The notes beneath the pieces were generated by a model that made no database searches, had not been told where the DNA came from, and saw only the letters and a list, made by a program, of their open reading frames with translations. Shown piece by piece: positions 7,729 through 14,576 of a stretch of 15,527 bases of DNA; position 1 is the first letter of the stretch; the number at the start of each line of letters is the position of its first letter. The stretch covers positions 1-15,527 of the forward strand of contig CAJGEB010000011.1 of NCBI GenBank assembly GCA_904502045.1, read 5' to 3'. The position numbers were made by a program, and so were the translations under genes. Source of the stretch: an uncultured Oscillospiraceae bacterium. GTDB lineage: Bacteria > Bacillota > Clostridia > Oscillospirales > Ruminococcaceae.

Positions 7729-7782
7729 GGCAATAACTCCCCTTATAATATATCGTTAATGAATAAAACCCTAATTATAGTT

Positions 7783-7791
7783 ATTATAACA
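7783..7791 (-). promoter_or_regulatory. Putative extended -10 promoter of murA
   Basis: On the minus strand this reads TGTTATAAT, an exact TATAAT preceded by TGn, about 55 bases before the murA TTG. No good -35 box is present at 16-18 bp (only TTTTAT), as expected for an extended -10 promoter. A second TATAAT on the same strand at 7774-7779 is an alternative. The surrounding 7741-7913 region is AT-rich and holds no other gene. Confidence 0.5.
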
Positions 7792-7913
7792 CGGTGTGAG
7801 TGTAAATAAAAGATATTTTGAAGTTTTTTTATGAATTTTCTTTAAAATGGAATACTTTTCCGCAAGCAGCCGATAATAGAGGCAAAGACAAAAAGAAAGG
7901 GAGTAAATTGAAG

Positions 7914-8477
7914 ATGAAGAAAATCGTGGCACTGGTAACGGTAATGGTTATAGCGGCAACGTTTTGCGTAACCTCTTGGGCGTATGATTTGAGGACTGTG
8001 AGCGGAATAACTGCAGAGGAGCTCAAGGTTTACATGCACAAGGACGTAAAATTTTTAGCGGAAGACGTAGTGCGCATCTGTAATGAAAACGGTATATCGG
8101 CTGAATTTGTTGCAACGGTAATGAGGTGGGAACGCCGCATGGATCTGAACAATTTTTTCGGCTGGATGCGTTCCGACGGAAAGTTGATGCGATTTGATGA
8201 TCCGGTCGAATGTCTTGAAAAGATAATTCCGCTGATAAAGAAAAATTACCTTACCGAAGGCGGAAAATGCTTTAATGGGTACACGGTGGACGCGGTCAGT
8301 TTAATGTATAACAACAGTGACTACTGGCGCGAAAAGATATACGCAGGAACAATGAATATCGTAAACAGCGAACAAGAGCGTAAAAGTGAAGAGGCAGCTG
8401 TAAACAGAGAGCGTACGGAAAATATGATAAAGATGGAATATGAGCGCTGGGGAAGAATGCTTGACTTTTGCAAATAG
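7914..8477 (+). CDS. Secreted glucosaminidase/lysozyme-like small protein
   Basis: This 187-residue exported protein begins with a clear signal peptide (MKKIVALVTVMVIAATFCVTSWA, cleavage near 23). The mature part resembles a minimal Glucosaminidase (GH73/lysozyme-like) domain. Similarities are LAEDVVRICNENGISAEFVA (48-67), then E73 where ALESGWG is usual, NNFFGWM (79-85), RFDDPVECLEKIIPLIKKNY (93-112), NGYTVDAVSLMYNNSDYW (121-138). The C-terminus (about 152-187) is a charged helix, probably coiled. Between the possible catalytic Glu73 and NNFFGW the sequence is RRMDL, shorter and lacking the usual SG-GTS residues, so activity is doubtful. The ATG at 7914 has AAAGGGAG upstream; TTG at 7908 is nearly as well placed. 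The unit is monocistronic, divergent from murA and followed by a strong terminator. Confidence 0.75.
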   Translation: MKKIVALVTVMVIAATFCVTSWAYDLRTVSGITAEELKVYMHKDVKFLAEDVVRICNENGISAEFVATVMRWERRMDLNNFFGWMRSDGKLMRFDDPVECLEKIIPLIKKNYLTEGGKCFNGYTVDAVSLMYNNSDYWREKIYAGTMNIVNSEQERKSEEAAVNRERTENMIKMEYERWGRMLDFCK

Positions 8478-8481
8478 TAAG

Positions 8482-8514
8482 AAAACCTCTTTCGATTTTC
8501 GAAAGAGGTTTTTT
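8482..8514. terminator. Bidirectional intrinsic terminator between convergent genes
   Basis: AAAACCTCTTTCG (8482-8494) pairs perfectly with CGAAAGAGGTTTT (8500-8512) around a 5-base loop. A T-run follows on the plus strand, and the four leading A bases give a T-run on the minus strand. It sits 4 bp after the plus-strand secreted-protein stop and 5 bp after the rex stop on the opposite strand, so it should end both transcripts. Confidence 0.93.
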
Positions 8515-8519
8515 GTAAA

Positions 8520-9164
8520 TCAGGAATTTTGTTGTTCGCTCAGCTTGTAGCAAAGAGTCATAAGTCCGTCGCCGAGATGGACGTTTTCGACTACTGCATC
8601 GGGATGAGCAACGGTAATATCGTAATGTGAGAAATTCCAAAAGCCCTTGATTCCGTAGCTGACAAGCTTCGAACACAGCATTTCGGCAGCTTCATTGGGA
8701 ACACAAAGTACCGCAGCTTCCGGAGAGTGCTCTTTACAAAACTGTTCTATTTTGTCATCAAGCATGATCTCAATACCATTCAGTTTTTCGCCCTCAAGCT
8801 CCTTGTTTTTGTCGAAGATACCGATAAGATCAAAGCCCTTACCTTCAAAATACAGGTGCATAGCAACCGCTCGTCCGAGATTTCCGGCACCTATCATAAT
8901 AGTCTTAAATGCGTGATTCAGACCTAATATTTTTTTGATCTCGTCGTAAAGAGTGGGGACGTTGTACCCATATCCTTGCTGTCCGAACTCGCCGAAGCAG
9001 TTGAGATCCTGACGGATCTGCGATGCGGTAAGTCCCATACGGGCAGCGAGCTCCTTTGAGGATATCTTAATTACGCCGTTATTTTTGAGAGCCTCTAAAA
9101 AACGGAGATATCTCGGAAGACGTCGGATAACAGATATTGAGATGTTGTCGTCATACCGCGGCAT
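8520..9164 (-). CDS. rex: Redox-sensing transcriptional repressor Rex
   Basis: Rex is a dimeric repressor that binds DNA when the NADH/NAD+ ratio is low and releases it when NADH binds. The 214-residue protein has an N-terminal winged helix (about 9-65) containing SSKELAARMGLTASQIRQDL (35-54) and NCFGEFGQQGYGY (55-67), then a Rossmann domain with GAGNLGRA (92-99) and FDKN (117-120) at the end of the second strand. The gene follows icd by 14 bp with an AAGGAAG ribosome-binding site, so icd and rex share the promoter at 10381-10409. A Rex operator overlaps that promoter, indicating autoregulation. The gene ends at the bidirectional terminator. Confidence 0.97.
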   Translation of the reverse strand: MPRYDDNISISVIRRLPRYLRFLEALKNNGVIKISSKELAARMGLTASQIRQDLNCFGEFGQQGYGYNVPTLYDEIKKILGLNHAFKTIMIGAGNLGRAVAMHLYFEGKGFDLIGIFDKNKELEGEKLNGIEIMLDDKIEQFCKEHSPEAAVLCVPNEAAEMLCSKLVSYGIKGFWNFSHYDITVAHPDAVVENVHLGDGLMTLCYKLSEQQNS

Positions 9165-9178
9165 TACAATACACTTCC

Positions 9179-10339
9179 TTACAGTTTTTCGATTGTTTCC
9201 ATAACATAGTCGCCGAACTGGGTGCAGGTGCAGCCTGTATTTCTTCCGGTAACAGTAAGTTTTTTCTCTTCGAACATACAGATATCAAGCGCTCTCTCAA
9301 GCTTGTTGGAAAGCTCCTGCTTTCCGATGTGGGAGAGAAGAAGTACGGAGGCTCTGAGCATAGAGCAGGGGTCGGCGTAGATGTCGCGTCCTTCCTGTAC
9401 CATACGGGGAGCGGAACCGTGGATAGCCTCAAACATTGCGTAACGCTTACCGATGTTAGCGCTTCCGGCAGTACCAACTCCGCCTTGGAACTCGGCAGCC
9501 TCGTCGGTAATAATATCTCCGTAAAGGTTGGGGAGAATGAATACCTTAAAATCACATCGGCGTTTTTCGTCTATGAGCTTTGCGGTCATAATATCAATGA
9601 ACCAGTCGTTAGTGTCAATGTCGGGGTACTGCTCACCGATCTTGCGGCAGATGTTGAGGAACTTTCCGTCGGTAGCCTTGATTATGTTAGCTTTAGTTAC
9701 GATGGAAACGGAATTTTTACCGTTTTTAGCAGCAAAATCGTAAGCGAGCTTTGCGATTCTCTCGGTACCCTCGGTGGTAGTAACGGTGAAGTCGAAAGCG
9801 AGTTCATCGCCGACGTGTACTCCGCAGGAACCGAGAGTATAAGCGCCTTCGGTATTTTCTCTGAAGAAGGTCCAGTCGATTCCTTGGTCGGGGACTTTTA
9901 CGGGACGGACGTTAGCAAAGAGGTCGAGCTCCTTACGCATAGCAACGTTAGCACTTTCGATGTTGGGCCACGGATCTCCCGCCTTGGGAGTAGTGGTCGG
10001 ACCCTTCAAAATAACGTGGCACTCTTTAAGTGCGGCAAGAACGTCGTCGGGAATAGCCTTACCTGCAGCAGCTCTGTTTTCGATGGTAAGACCGTCTATA
10101 TTTCTGAATTCAACCTTACCTGCGGCAACGTCATCAGCCAAAAGGTATTTGAGAACTCTCGCGGATTCGTTGGTGATGACCGGACCGATACCGTCACCGC
10201 CGCATACACCGATAATGATTTTATCGAGATTTTCATAATCGACGAAATCCTTAACGGACTTTATTTTTTCATTACGCTCTATCTGGGAGCGAACAAGTTC
10301 GGCAAATTTTTCAGTTGCCTGAGCAATTAATTTTTCCAT
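9179..10339 (-). CDS. icd: Isocitrate dehydrogenase (isocitrate/isopropylmalate family)
   Basis: This is a 386-residue beta-decarboxylating dehydrogenase that should convert isocitrate to 2-oxoglutarate plus CO2 with NAD(P)H. Motifs: GVCGGDGIGPVI (44-55), LKGPTTTPKAGDPWPNIESA (111-130) running into NVAMRKELDLFANVRP, RENTEGAY (160-167), NLYGDIITDEAAEFQGGVGT (metal-binding aspartates) and EAIHGSAPRM. Ser129 and Asn131 keep the isocitrate-contact pattern SxNxxxR rather than the isopropylmalate type, favouring isocitrate. After HGSAP the residues are RM, neither the NADP-type KY nor the classic NAD-type pair, so cofactor preference is unclear. The ATG at 10339 follows GGAGGG; ten extra in-frame codons upstream are leader. 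It is co-transcribed with rex, and in a fermenter it probably feeds glutamate synthesis. Confidence 0.88.
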   Translation of the reverse strand: MEKLIAQATEKFAELVRSQIERNEKIKSVKDFVDYENLDKIIIGVCGGDGIGPVITNESARVLKYLLADDVAAGKVEFRNIDGLTIENRAAAGKAIPDDVLAALKECHVILKGPTTTPKAGDPWPNIESANVAMRKELDLFANVRPVKVPDQGIDWTFFRENTEGAYTLGSCGVHVGDELAFDFTVTTTEGTERIAKLAYDFAAKNGKNSVSIVTKANIIKATDGKFLNICRKIGEQYPDIDTNDWFIDIMTAKLIDEKRRCDFKVFILPNLYGDIITDEAAEFQGGVGTAGSANIGKRYAMFEAIHGSAPRMVQEGRDIYADPCSMLRASVLLLSHIGKQELSNKLERALDICMFEEKKLTVTGRNTGCTCTQFGDYVMETIEKL

Positions 10340-10380
10340 ATAAAACCCTCCGTGAAAATAATACAGCATACATAATATAT

Positions 10381-10409
10381 ATAGTACAACAAATATTACA
10401 GGTTGTCAA
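10381..10409 (-). promoter_or_regulatory. Sigma-A-type promoter of icd-rex
   Basis: On the minus strand TTGACA (10404-10409, exact -35 consensus) is followed by a 17-bp spacer and TACTAT (10381-10386, -10). This predicts a transcript start near 10374 and a leader of about 35 bases before icd. The gap it occupies (10340-10462) otherwise holds only the Rex operator and low-complexity AT sequence. Confidence 0.85.
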
Positions 10410-10420
10410 CTTTTTAACAA
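10403..10420. promoter_or_regulatory. Rex operator overlapping the icd-rex -35 box
   Basis: On the minus strand the site reads TTGTTAAAAAGTTGACAA. It matches the clostridial Rex consensus TTGTTAANNNNTTAACAA at 13 of 14 defined positions. It contains the entire -35 hexamer of the icd-rex promoter, so bound Rex should block RNA polymerase. Rex is encoded in the same operon, which fits feedback control by NADH/NAD+. Confidence 0.82.
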
Positions 10421-10462
10421 GACGTACGGAAGGATTTTATATAATGTAATAAAAAAAGGGGA

Positions 10463-11002
10463 CTATTCCGTTTTTACAAAATCAAAATTGAGGAATTCGA
10501 CTTTAAGCTCTTTAGAGGGGGAATTAAGAGAGAGCAGGTTATATGTTTTGGGATCGAGTCGGAGTTCAAAATAATCTCCGTCTGTTTCACCCGATACGAT
10601 GAGGGCGGAATCGACTAACGAAACGTTTATTCCGTCGGGAGAGGTGATTTTGTCGAGAGCTGATACTACAAGAGCGGCAGCTGCGGAGCCTGAAATCTCT
10701 TTGGGGTCGAGAGATACCGCAATTCCCTTATAGGAGATATCGACACAGTTTTCCTTGAAGGATACCGAAAGGTCCTTAAGGGACTGGGGTGACGAAAAAG
10801 AAATATCGCAGTAGCCGGGCAGTATTTTGTGTATCTTAGCGGTAAAGGTAATTCCCTTATACTCTGCGCGTATCTCTGCATCGTAAGGCGAGGAAAGTGC
10901 GGAGGATATCGAAGAGGAAGAGGGGGGAGCGGGATTTTTTGAACAGGCACAAAGGGGTATCATAAAAATAAAAGCAAATAAGAGCACAGTAAAGCGTTTC
11001 AT
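10463..11002 (-). CDS. Putative lipoprotein of unknown function
   Basis: This is a 179-residue predicted lipoprotein that I cannot assign to a family. The first 20 residues form a type II signal peptide (MKRFTVLLFAFIFMIPLCAC) with Cys20 as the lipidated residue. A Ser/Pro-rich linker (about 21-38) then leads to a mostly beta domain. That domain contains SFSSPQSLKDLSVSF and AVSLDPKEISGSAAAALV and ends in LRLDPKTYNLLSL and KVEFLNFDFVKTE. This pattern of short strands suggests a single-domain extracytoplasmic lipoprotein of the LolA/LppX-like sort, but no motif proves it. GGAGG lies before the ATG at 11002; an upstream in-frame start at 11032 would overlap nnr and lacks a signal. It follows nnr by 19 bp and is presumably co-transcribed with it. 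Confidence 0.8.
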   Translation of the reverse strand: MKRFTVLLFAFIFMIPLCACSKNPAPPSSSSISSALSSPYDAEIRAEYKGITFTAKIHKILPGYCDISFSSPQSLKDLSVSFKENCVDISYKGIAVSLDPKEISGSAAAALVVSALDKITSPDGINVSLVDSALIVSGETDGDYFELRLDPKTYNLLSLNSPSKELKVEFLNFDFVKTE

Positions 11003-11021
11003 ACGGACCTCCAAAAATATT

Positions 11022-12542
11022 TTAGAGGGCACGCTCCGAAAAGATACTGCATAATTCCTGCGGTAAGTCGGCGGGGAGAGCCGCGTATTCGGAAAGCCTC
11101 GCGGCAGCTTTATCTGCGGCTGAGCCTTGCAGATATACTCCGCAGACGGCGGCGTCGAGGGGAGCTATCTTTTGAGCAGCAAGTCCCGCAATAATTCCGG
11201 CTAAAACATCTCCGCTGCCGCCCTTTGCAAGAGCAGGATTCCCTGTCGTGTTAACGTAAACTTCACCCGTAGGAGAGGCAATAACGGTGGAGCTATCCTT
11301 TAAAACTACGATAGAACCGGTATTTTCAGCAAGGGCTGAAGCTGCGGCTATGCGGTCGGATTTTATCTTTTCGACGGTAGTTTTGGTAAGACGCGACATT
11401 TCGCTTAGGTGCGGAGTTATTATCTTCGGAGCAGCGCACTCTTTTAATATATTTATATTCTCGGATATCGCATTTATACCGTCCGCATCAATAATAACGG
11501 GTATATTGATATTGCGCAGTATGTTTTTGACGAGAGATTTAGTATCTTTTGAAAGGGAGAGTCCGCAGCCTATCAGGCAGGCGGAGGAGCCTTCGAGTGC
11601 GGAGAGAATAGTATCGAGTGATGTGTGGGAAATGGCTCCGGAAGCTGTTTCATCAAGAGGTAACGCAACGGCTCCGACGCAAGAGGGCATAACGATGGGG
11701 ATTATGGAGCGCGGAGCAGCGAGGGTAACTATTCCGCAGCCGCATCTCATAGCAGCCGAACTTGAAAGCACGGGGGCTCCGAGATAGTTCATACAGCCGG
11801 AAATATTGAGAAGTTTCCCGAAAGTACCCTTGTGACAGTCGCGCGGACGCTTTTTTAAAACGGAAAACACAAGCTCGTCGGTAGTGAGGGAGATGTTCGG
11901 AGCAGAGGGCGAAAAGTCTGCGGGAACTCCGATGTCAATAACTTCGCATCTGCCGCAAAACTCCTTTGCGGGAAGGAGAATATGCGCGGGCTTGAGCGCA
12001 CCGAAGGCGAGGGTAACGTCGGCGCGGATGCAACCTTCCTTTGCGGCAAGTCCGGCGCCGGAGCATCCGCTCGGAAGGTCAAATGCTATCTTTTTTGCAG
12101 CCGACAGGTTTACTGCGGAGAATATTTTTTTGAATTTTTCGGAAGGTTCCCCCTTGAAGCCGATACCGAATATTGCATCTATAATTACGTCGGAAGCTTC
12201 TGTTTCGCGGAAAATATTATCGGCGGAGTCGAGTATCCGAACATTTGCGCCGCACAGCTGTGAAAAAGCGCGCGAAGCGGTTTCGGTGGCGGGAGTACCG
12301 TCGCAAAGAACTACCGAAACGCTGCATTTATCGGAAAGTGCCTTAGCGGTAATGAATCCGTCACCGCCGTTATTTCCTTTTCCGCAGAGTACAAGGAGCT
12401 TTTTGCCGTTTATTTCAAGGTTTTTCGAAAGGAATTCGGCAGCGGCGGTTCCTGCATTTTTCATTAAAGTAAATTCGTCGATGCCGTGTTCGACCGCGAA
12501 TTTTTCAGCGGCTCTCATCTGACAAATAGAATATATCTTCAT
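11022..12542 (-). CDS. nnr: Bifunctional NAD(P)HX epimerase/dehydratase Nnr
   Basis: Nnr repairs hydrated NADH and NADPH. The N-terminal YjeF_N domain epimerises R- to S-NAD(P)HX, and the C-terminal ribokinase-like domain dehydrates S-NAD(P)HX using ADP or ATP. The 506 residues show MKIYSICQMRAAEKFAVEHG, LCGKGNNGGDGFITAKAL (52-69) and FDLPSGCSG in the first half. The second half has CHKGTFGKLLNISGCMNYLG, TPHLSEMSRL and GGSGDVLAG (441-449) with catalytic-type Asp445. Both domains look intact. The ATG at 12542 is preceded by GAGGG. The upstream membrane-protein gene ends at a terminator only 30 bp away, so nnr either has its own promoter or relies on read-through. The lipoprotein gene follows. 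Confidence 0.96.
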   Translation of the reverse strand: MKIYSICQMRAAEKFAVEHGIDEFTLMKNAGTAAAEFLSKNLEINGKKLLVLCGKGNNGGDGFITAKALSDKCSVSVVLCDGTPATETASRAFSQLCGANVRILDSADNIFRETEASDVIIDAIFGIGFKGEPSEKFKKIFSAVNLSAAKKIAFDLPSGCSGAGLAAKEGCIRADVTLAFGALKPAHILLPAKEFCGRCEVIDIGVPADFSPSAPNISLTTDELVFSVLKKRPRDCHKGTFGKLLNISGCMNYLGAPVLSSSAAMRCGCGIVTLAAPRSIIPIVMPSCVGAVALPLDETASGAISHTSLDTILSALEGSSACLIGCGLSLSKDTKSLVKNILRNINIPVIIDADGINAISENINILKECAAPKIITPHLSEMSRLTKTTVEKIKSDRIAAASALAENTGSIVVLKDSSTVIASPTGEVYVNTTGNPALAKGGSGDVLAGIIAGLAAQKIAPLDAAVCGVYLQGSAADKAAARLSEYAALPADLPQELCSIFSERAL

Positions 12543-12571
12543 AAAATCAACCCTCTGTCAAATAAAATAAA

Positions 12572-12601
12572 AGGAGCCGTAAAAAAGTACAAACGGCTCC
12601 T
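12572..12601 (-). terminator. Intrinsic terminator of the DUF6106-like gene
   Basis: AGGAGCCGT (12572-12580) pairs perfectly with ACGGCTCCT (12593-12601) around a 12-base loop. On the minus strand the stem is followed by TTTTATTTTATTTG. It lies 14 bp beyond the stop codon of the 12616-13149 gene and just upstream of nnr. Confidence 0.88.
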
Positions 12602-12615
12602 GAGATATCAAATAA

Positions 12616-13149
12616 TTAAAAGCGTTTTTCGAAAGCTTCAAATGCTATGTGGCGGGGAACGAAGGTCTTGAAGGACTCGGTGAGCTTATCGGTCATATTG
12701 AAAACGACCAAAGAGTTACCGAGCACGCTGTGGTTAACGGTGATGTACCAAACGTCCTCGGACAGCTCACTGTCACAAGCAATAATTTTGGTTTTATAGG
12801 TCTTATTTACATGGTCGGCGGCTTTGTACTTTCCGATAGCGGTTACGTCCTTGCAGTTCACGGAGATAAGACGCTTACGGCTGCGGCGGTTTATTATCTT
12901 GTCGACGTCGAAGGTACCGTTGGTGAAACAGGTTTCAAACTCAATGTTATACATGGACATCAGTCGGTAAGCACCGTATATTGCGCCGATAGCAAGGAGT
13001 ACCATAGGTCCGGAGAAGAATCCGATAAATGCAAGATAAAGCAGCGGAAGAGCTATTAAGCAGCCTGCAAGTATGATGAGGATTTTCACAACGGTTTCAA
13101 GAGTTGTGGGGCGCTTTTGAACTAAATTTTCAATAAAAATATCTCCCAT
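12616..13149 (-). CDS. Two-helix membrane protein, probably DUF6106
   Basis: This 177-residue protein has a short cytoplasmic-type N-terminus (MGDIFIENLVQKRPTT), two membrane helices (about 20-42 and 46-64), then a basic patch RRSRKR (88-93) and a soluble C-terminal domain of about 110 residues, mostly predicted strands. The opening residues and layout recall DUF6106 family proteins of Clostridia; I hold that name with moderate confidence and no function is known. I chose ATG 13149, about 12 bases after AAAGGA. A GTG at 13188 would extend it but has no ribosome-binding site. The gene is monocistronic, with its own promoter and terminator, and divergent from pheST. Confidence 0.82.
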   Translation of the reverse strand: MGDIFIENLVQKRPTTLETVVKILIILAGCLIALPLLYLAFIGFFSGPMVLLAIGAIYGAYRLMSMYNIEFETCFTNGTFDVDKIINRRSRKRLISVNCKDVTAIGKYKAADHVNKTYKTKIIACDSELSEDVWYITVNHSVLGNSLVVFNMTDKLTESFKTFVPRHIAFEAFEKRF

Positions 13150-13195
13150 GATGATAAAAATTCCTTTCAAAATAAAAATATTATTCACTTAAATG

Positions 13196-13224
13196 AGTAT
13201 AACACAATAAAAAAGCGGATTCAA
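13196..13224 (-). promoter_or_regulatory. Promoter of the DUF6106-like gene
   Basis: On the minus strand TTGAAT (13219-13224) is separated by 17 bp from TATACT (13196-13201). The -10 is preceded by TGT, giving an extended -10. It lies about 47 bases before the chosen ATG. Confidence 0.82.
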
Positions 13225-13236
13225 GAAAAAATTGTC

Positions 13237-13265
13237 TTGAAATTTTGAATAAAGTGTAATATAAT
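13237..13265 (+). promoter_or_regulatory. Promoter of the pheST T-box transcript
   Basis: TTGAAA (13237-13242) is followed by a 17-bp spacer and an exact TATAAT (13260-13265). Transcription should start near 13272, immediately before the T-box leader. This promoter is back-to-back with the minus-strand promoter at 13196-13224. Confidence 0.87.
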
Positions 13266-13271
13266 TTAAGA

Positions 13272-13523
13272 AAATAGAGGAAACGCTGAGATTGAGAGAG
13301 TAAGCGTGCGGAAGCGTTACAGAGAGTCGGGGAGCTGAGAACCGATACGAAGGAAGTATGCTGAAGTTCACTCATGAGCGGCTTTGCTGAAGATTCAGTA
13401 GGCAAAGACGGATGCCGCACCGTTAAAGGCGGAGAGAGTGGTTGCTCTTTGAAGCAAAAATTGGGTGGTACCGCGGAAGTATCTGTTCTTTCGTCCCTTG
13501 GGACGAGGGAGCTTTTTATTTTT
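13272..13523 (+). promoter_or_regulatory. Phenylalanine T-box riboswitch controlling pheST
   Basis: The leader senses uncharged tRNA-Phe and allows read-through into pheST when charging is low. The invariant T-box TTGGGTGGTACCGCGG lies at 13461-13476. Within it TGGT (13466-13469) is complementary to an ACCA 3' end, matching the A73 discriminator of tRNA-Phe. The Stem I region holds GAGAGAGTAAGCG and CTGAAGTTCACTC, with TTC at 13367-13369 as the specifier, a Phe codon. An intrinsic terminator overlaps the 3' end. This element fills most of the otherwise gene-free stretch 13150-13544. An open frame runs through it but is not coding. Confidence 0.95.
13485..13523 (+). terminator. Regulated T-box terminator
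   Basis: GTTCTTTCGTCC (13485-13496) pairs with GGACGAGGGAGC (13501-13512), including GU pairs, around a CTTG tetraloop. TTTTTATTTTT follows. The 5' arm lies where the competing antiterminator helix is expected to form with the T-box, so tRNA binding should prevent termination. Confidence 0.9.
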
Positions 13524-13544
13524 ATACGAGAAAGGAACAAAGCT

Positions 13545-14564
13545 ATGAAGGAATTACTGGAAAAAATAAGACAGGATGCGAAGGAAGCAATAGATGCGGC
13601 ATCCGACTTAGAGGCGCTTAACGCAGCGAGGGTAAGATTTTCCGGAAAAAAAGGTGAGCTGACAGCAGTACTCAAGCAGATGGGCGGACTTTCTGCTGAG
13701 GAGCGTCCGATAGTTGGACAGCTTGCGAATGAAGTAAGAGGGGATATTGAAAATCGGATAGCCGAAAAAGAGGCTGATTTAAAGAGCAAGGCTACCGAGA
13801 TGAAGCTTAAGAGTGAGAAGATAGACGTAACTCTTCCGGGAAAGAAAGAGGTACTCGGAAAGAAGCATCCGCTTTCCATCGTGCTTGATGAGATAAAGGA
13901 AATATTTATCGGAATGGGCTTTGACGTGGTTCAGGGACCCGAGGTGGAGTATGACTACTACAATTTCGAGGCGCTGAATATACCGAAGGACCATCCTGCA
14001 AGAGATACACAGGATACGTTCTATATTACCGACAATATACTGCTCAGAACGCAGACCTCTTCGGTACAGATAAGAACGATGGAGGAGAGAAAGCCTCCGA
14101 TAAGAATAATTGCGCCGGGAAGAGTTTACCGTTCCGATGCGGTTGACGCTACCCATTCGCCGCTTTTCCATCAGGTAGAGGGACTTGTTGTTGACAAGGG
14201 AATAACGATGTCTGACCTCAAAGGTACGCTTGAGGTATTTATAAAAGCGCTTTACGGTGAGGAGTCGCAGGTGAGATTCAGACCTCACCATTTCCCCTTC
14301 ACAGAGCCGTCTGCAGAGATGGACGTAATGTGCTTTGCTTGTCACGGCGAAGGCTGCAGACTGTGTAAGGGAGAGGGCTGGATAGAGCTGCTCGGCTGCG
14401 GAATGGTTCATCCGAAGGTACTCGAGAACTGCGGAATAGACCCTGAGGTATACAGCGGATTTGCTCTCGGACTCGGACTCGAAAGAGTTGTTATGAGACG
14501 CTTCAATATTGACGATATGAGACTTCTTTACGAAAACGACCAGAGATTTTTGAACCAGTTTTAA
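13545..14564 (+). CDS. pheS: Phenylalanine-tRNA ligase alpha subunit
   Basis: PheS is the catalytic alpha subunit of the alpha2beta2 class II synthetase that charges tRNA-Phe. The 339 residues contain an N-terminal coiled-coil (about 1-95), motif 2 [20 protein letters not shown] (192-211), the phenylalanine-pocket segment [11 protein letters not shown] (250-260), a CxxC-x4-CxxC knuckle (Cys263, 266, 271, 274) found in many bacterial PheS, and motif 3 [11 protein letters not shown] (308-318). The ATG at 13545 follows AAAGGA. The frame is open back to 13374, but that portion is T-box RNA. pheT starts 12 bp after the stop with AAGGAGG overlapping the pheS stop region. Confidence 0.98.
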   Translation: MKELLEKIRQDAKEAIDAASDLEALNAARVRFSGKKGELTAVLKQMGGLSAEERPIVGQLANEVRGDIENRIAEKEADLKSKATEMKLKSEKIDVTLPGKKEVLGKKHPLSIVLDEIKEIFIGMGFDVVQGPEVEYDYYNFEALNIPKDHPARDTQDTFYITDNILLRTQTSSVQIRTMEERKPPIRIIAPGRVYRSDAVDATHSPLFHQVEGLVVDKGITMSDLKGTLEVFIKALYGEESQVRFRPHHFPFTEPSAEMDVMCFACHGEGCRLCKGEGWIELLGCGMVHPKVLENCGIDPEVYSGFALGLGLERVVMRRFNIDDMRLLYENDQRFLNQF

Positions 14565-14576
14565 GGAGGAATAGAG

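Noticed and set aside
7818..7913. TTG start at 7818 for the secreted protein
   Set aside because: It would put 32 polar residues before the signal peptide, and there is no ribosome-binding site. The signal peptide starts at the ATG at 7914.
9137..10330. 397-codon open frame on the plus strand opposite icd
   Set aside because: It is fully antisense to a strongly conserved enzyme, has no ribosome-binding site and a low-complexity Ser/Val/Gly-rich translation, and overlaps the start of rex. It is a codon-bias shadow.
10444..10478. Possible terminator after the lipoprotein gene
   Set aside because: There is a T-run on the minus strand, but the preceding sequence forms only about 3 bp of stable stem; it is too weak to call.
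13374..13544. N-terminal extension of pheS by 57 codons
   Set aside because: The extra sequence is the T-box and its terminator. The PheS alignment starts at [11 protein letters not shown], and AAAGGA precedes ATG 13545.
13181..13879. 232-codon open frame on the minus strand across the T-box and pheS start
   Set aside because: It is antisense to the T-box and to pheS, Ser/Phe-rich, without recognisable domains, and it would overlap two well-formed promoters.
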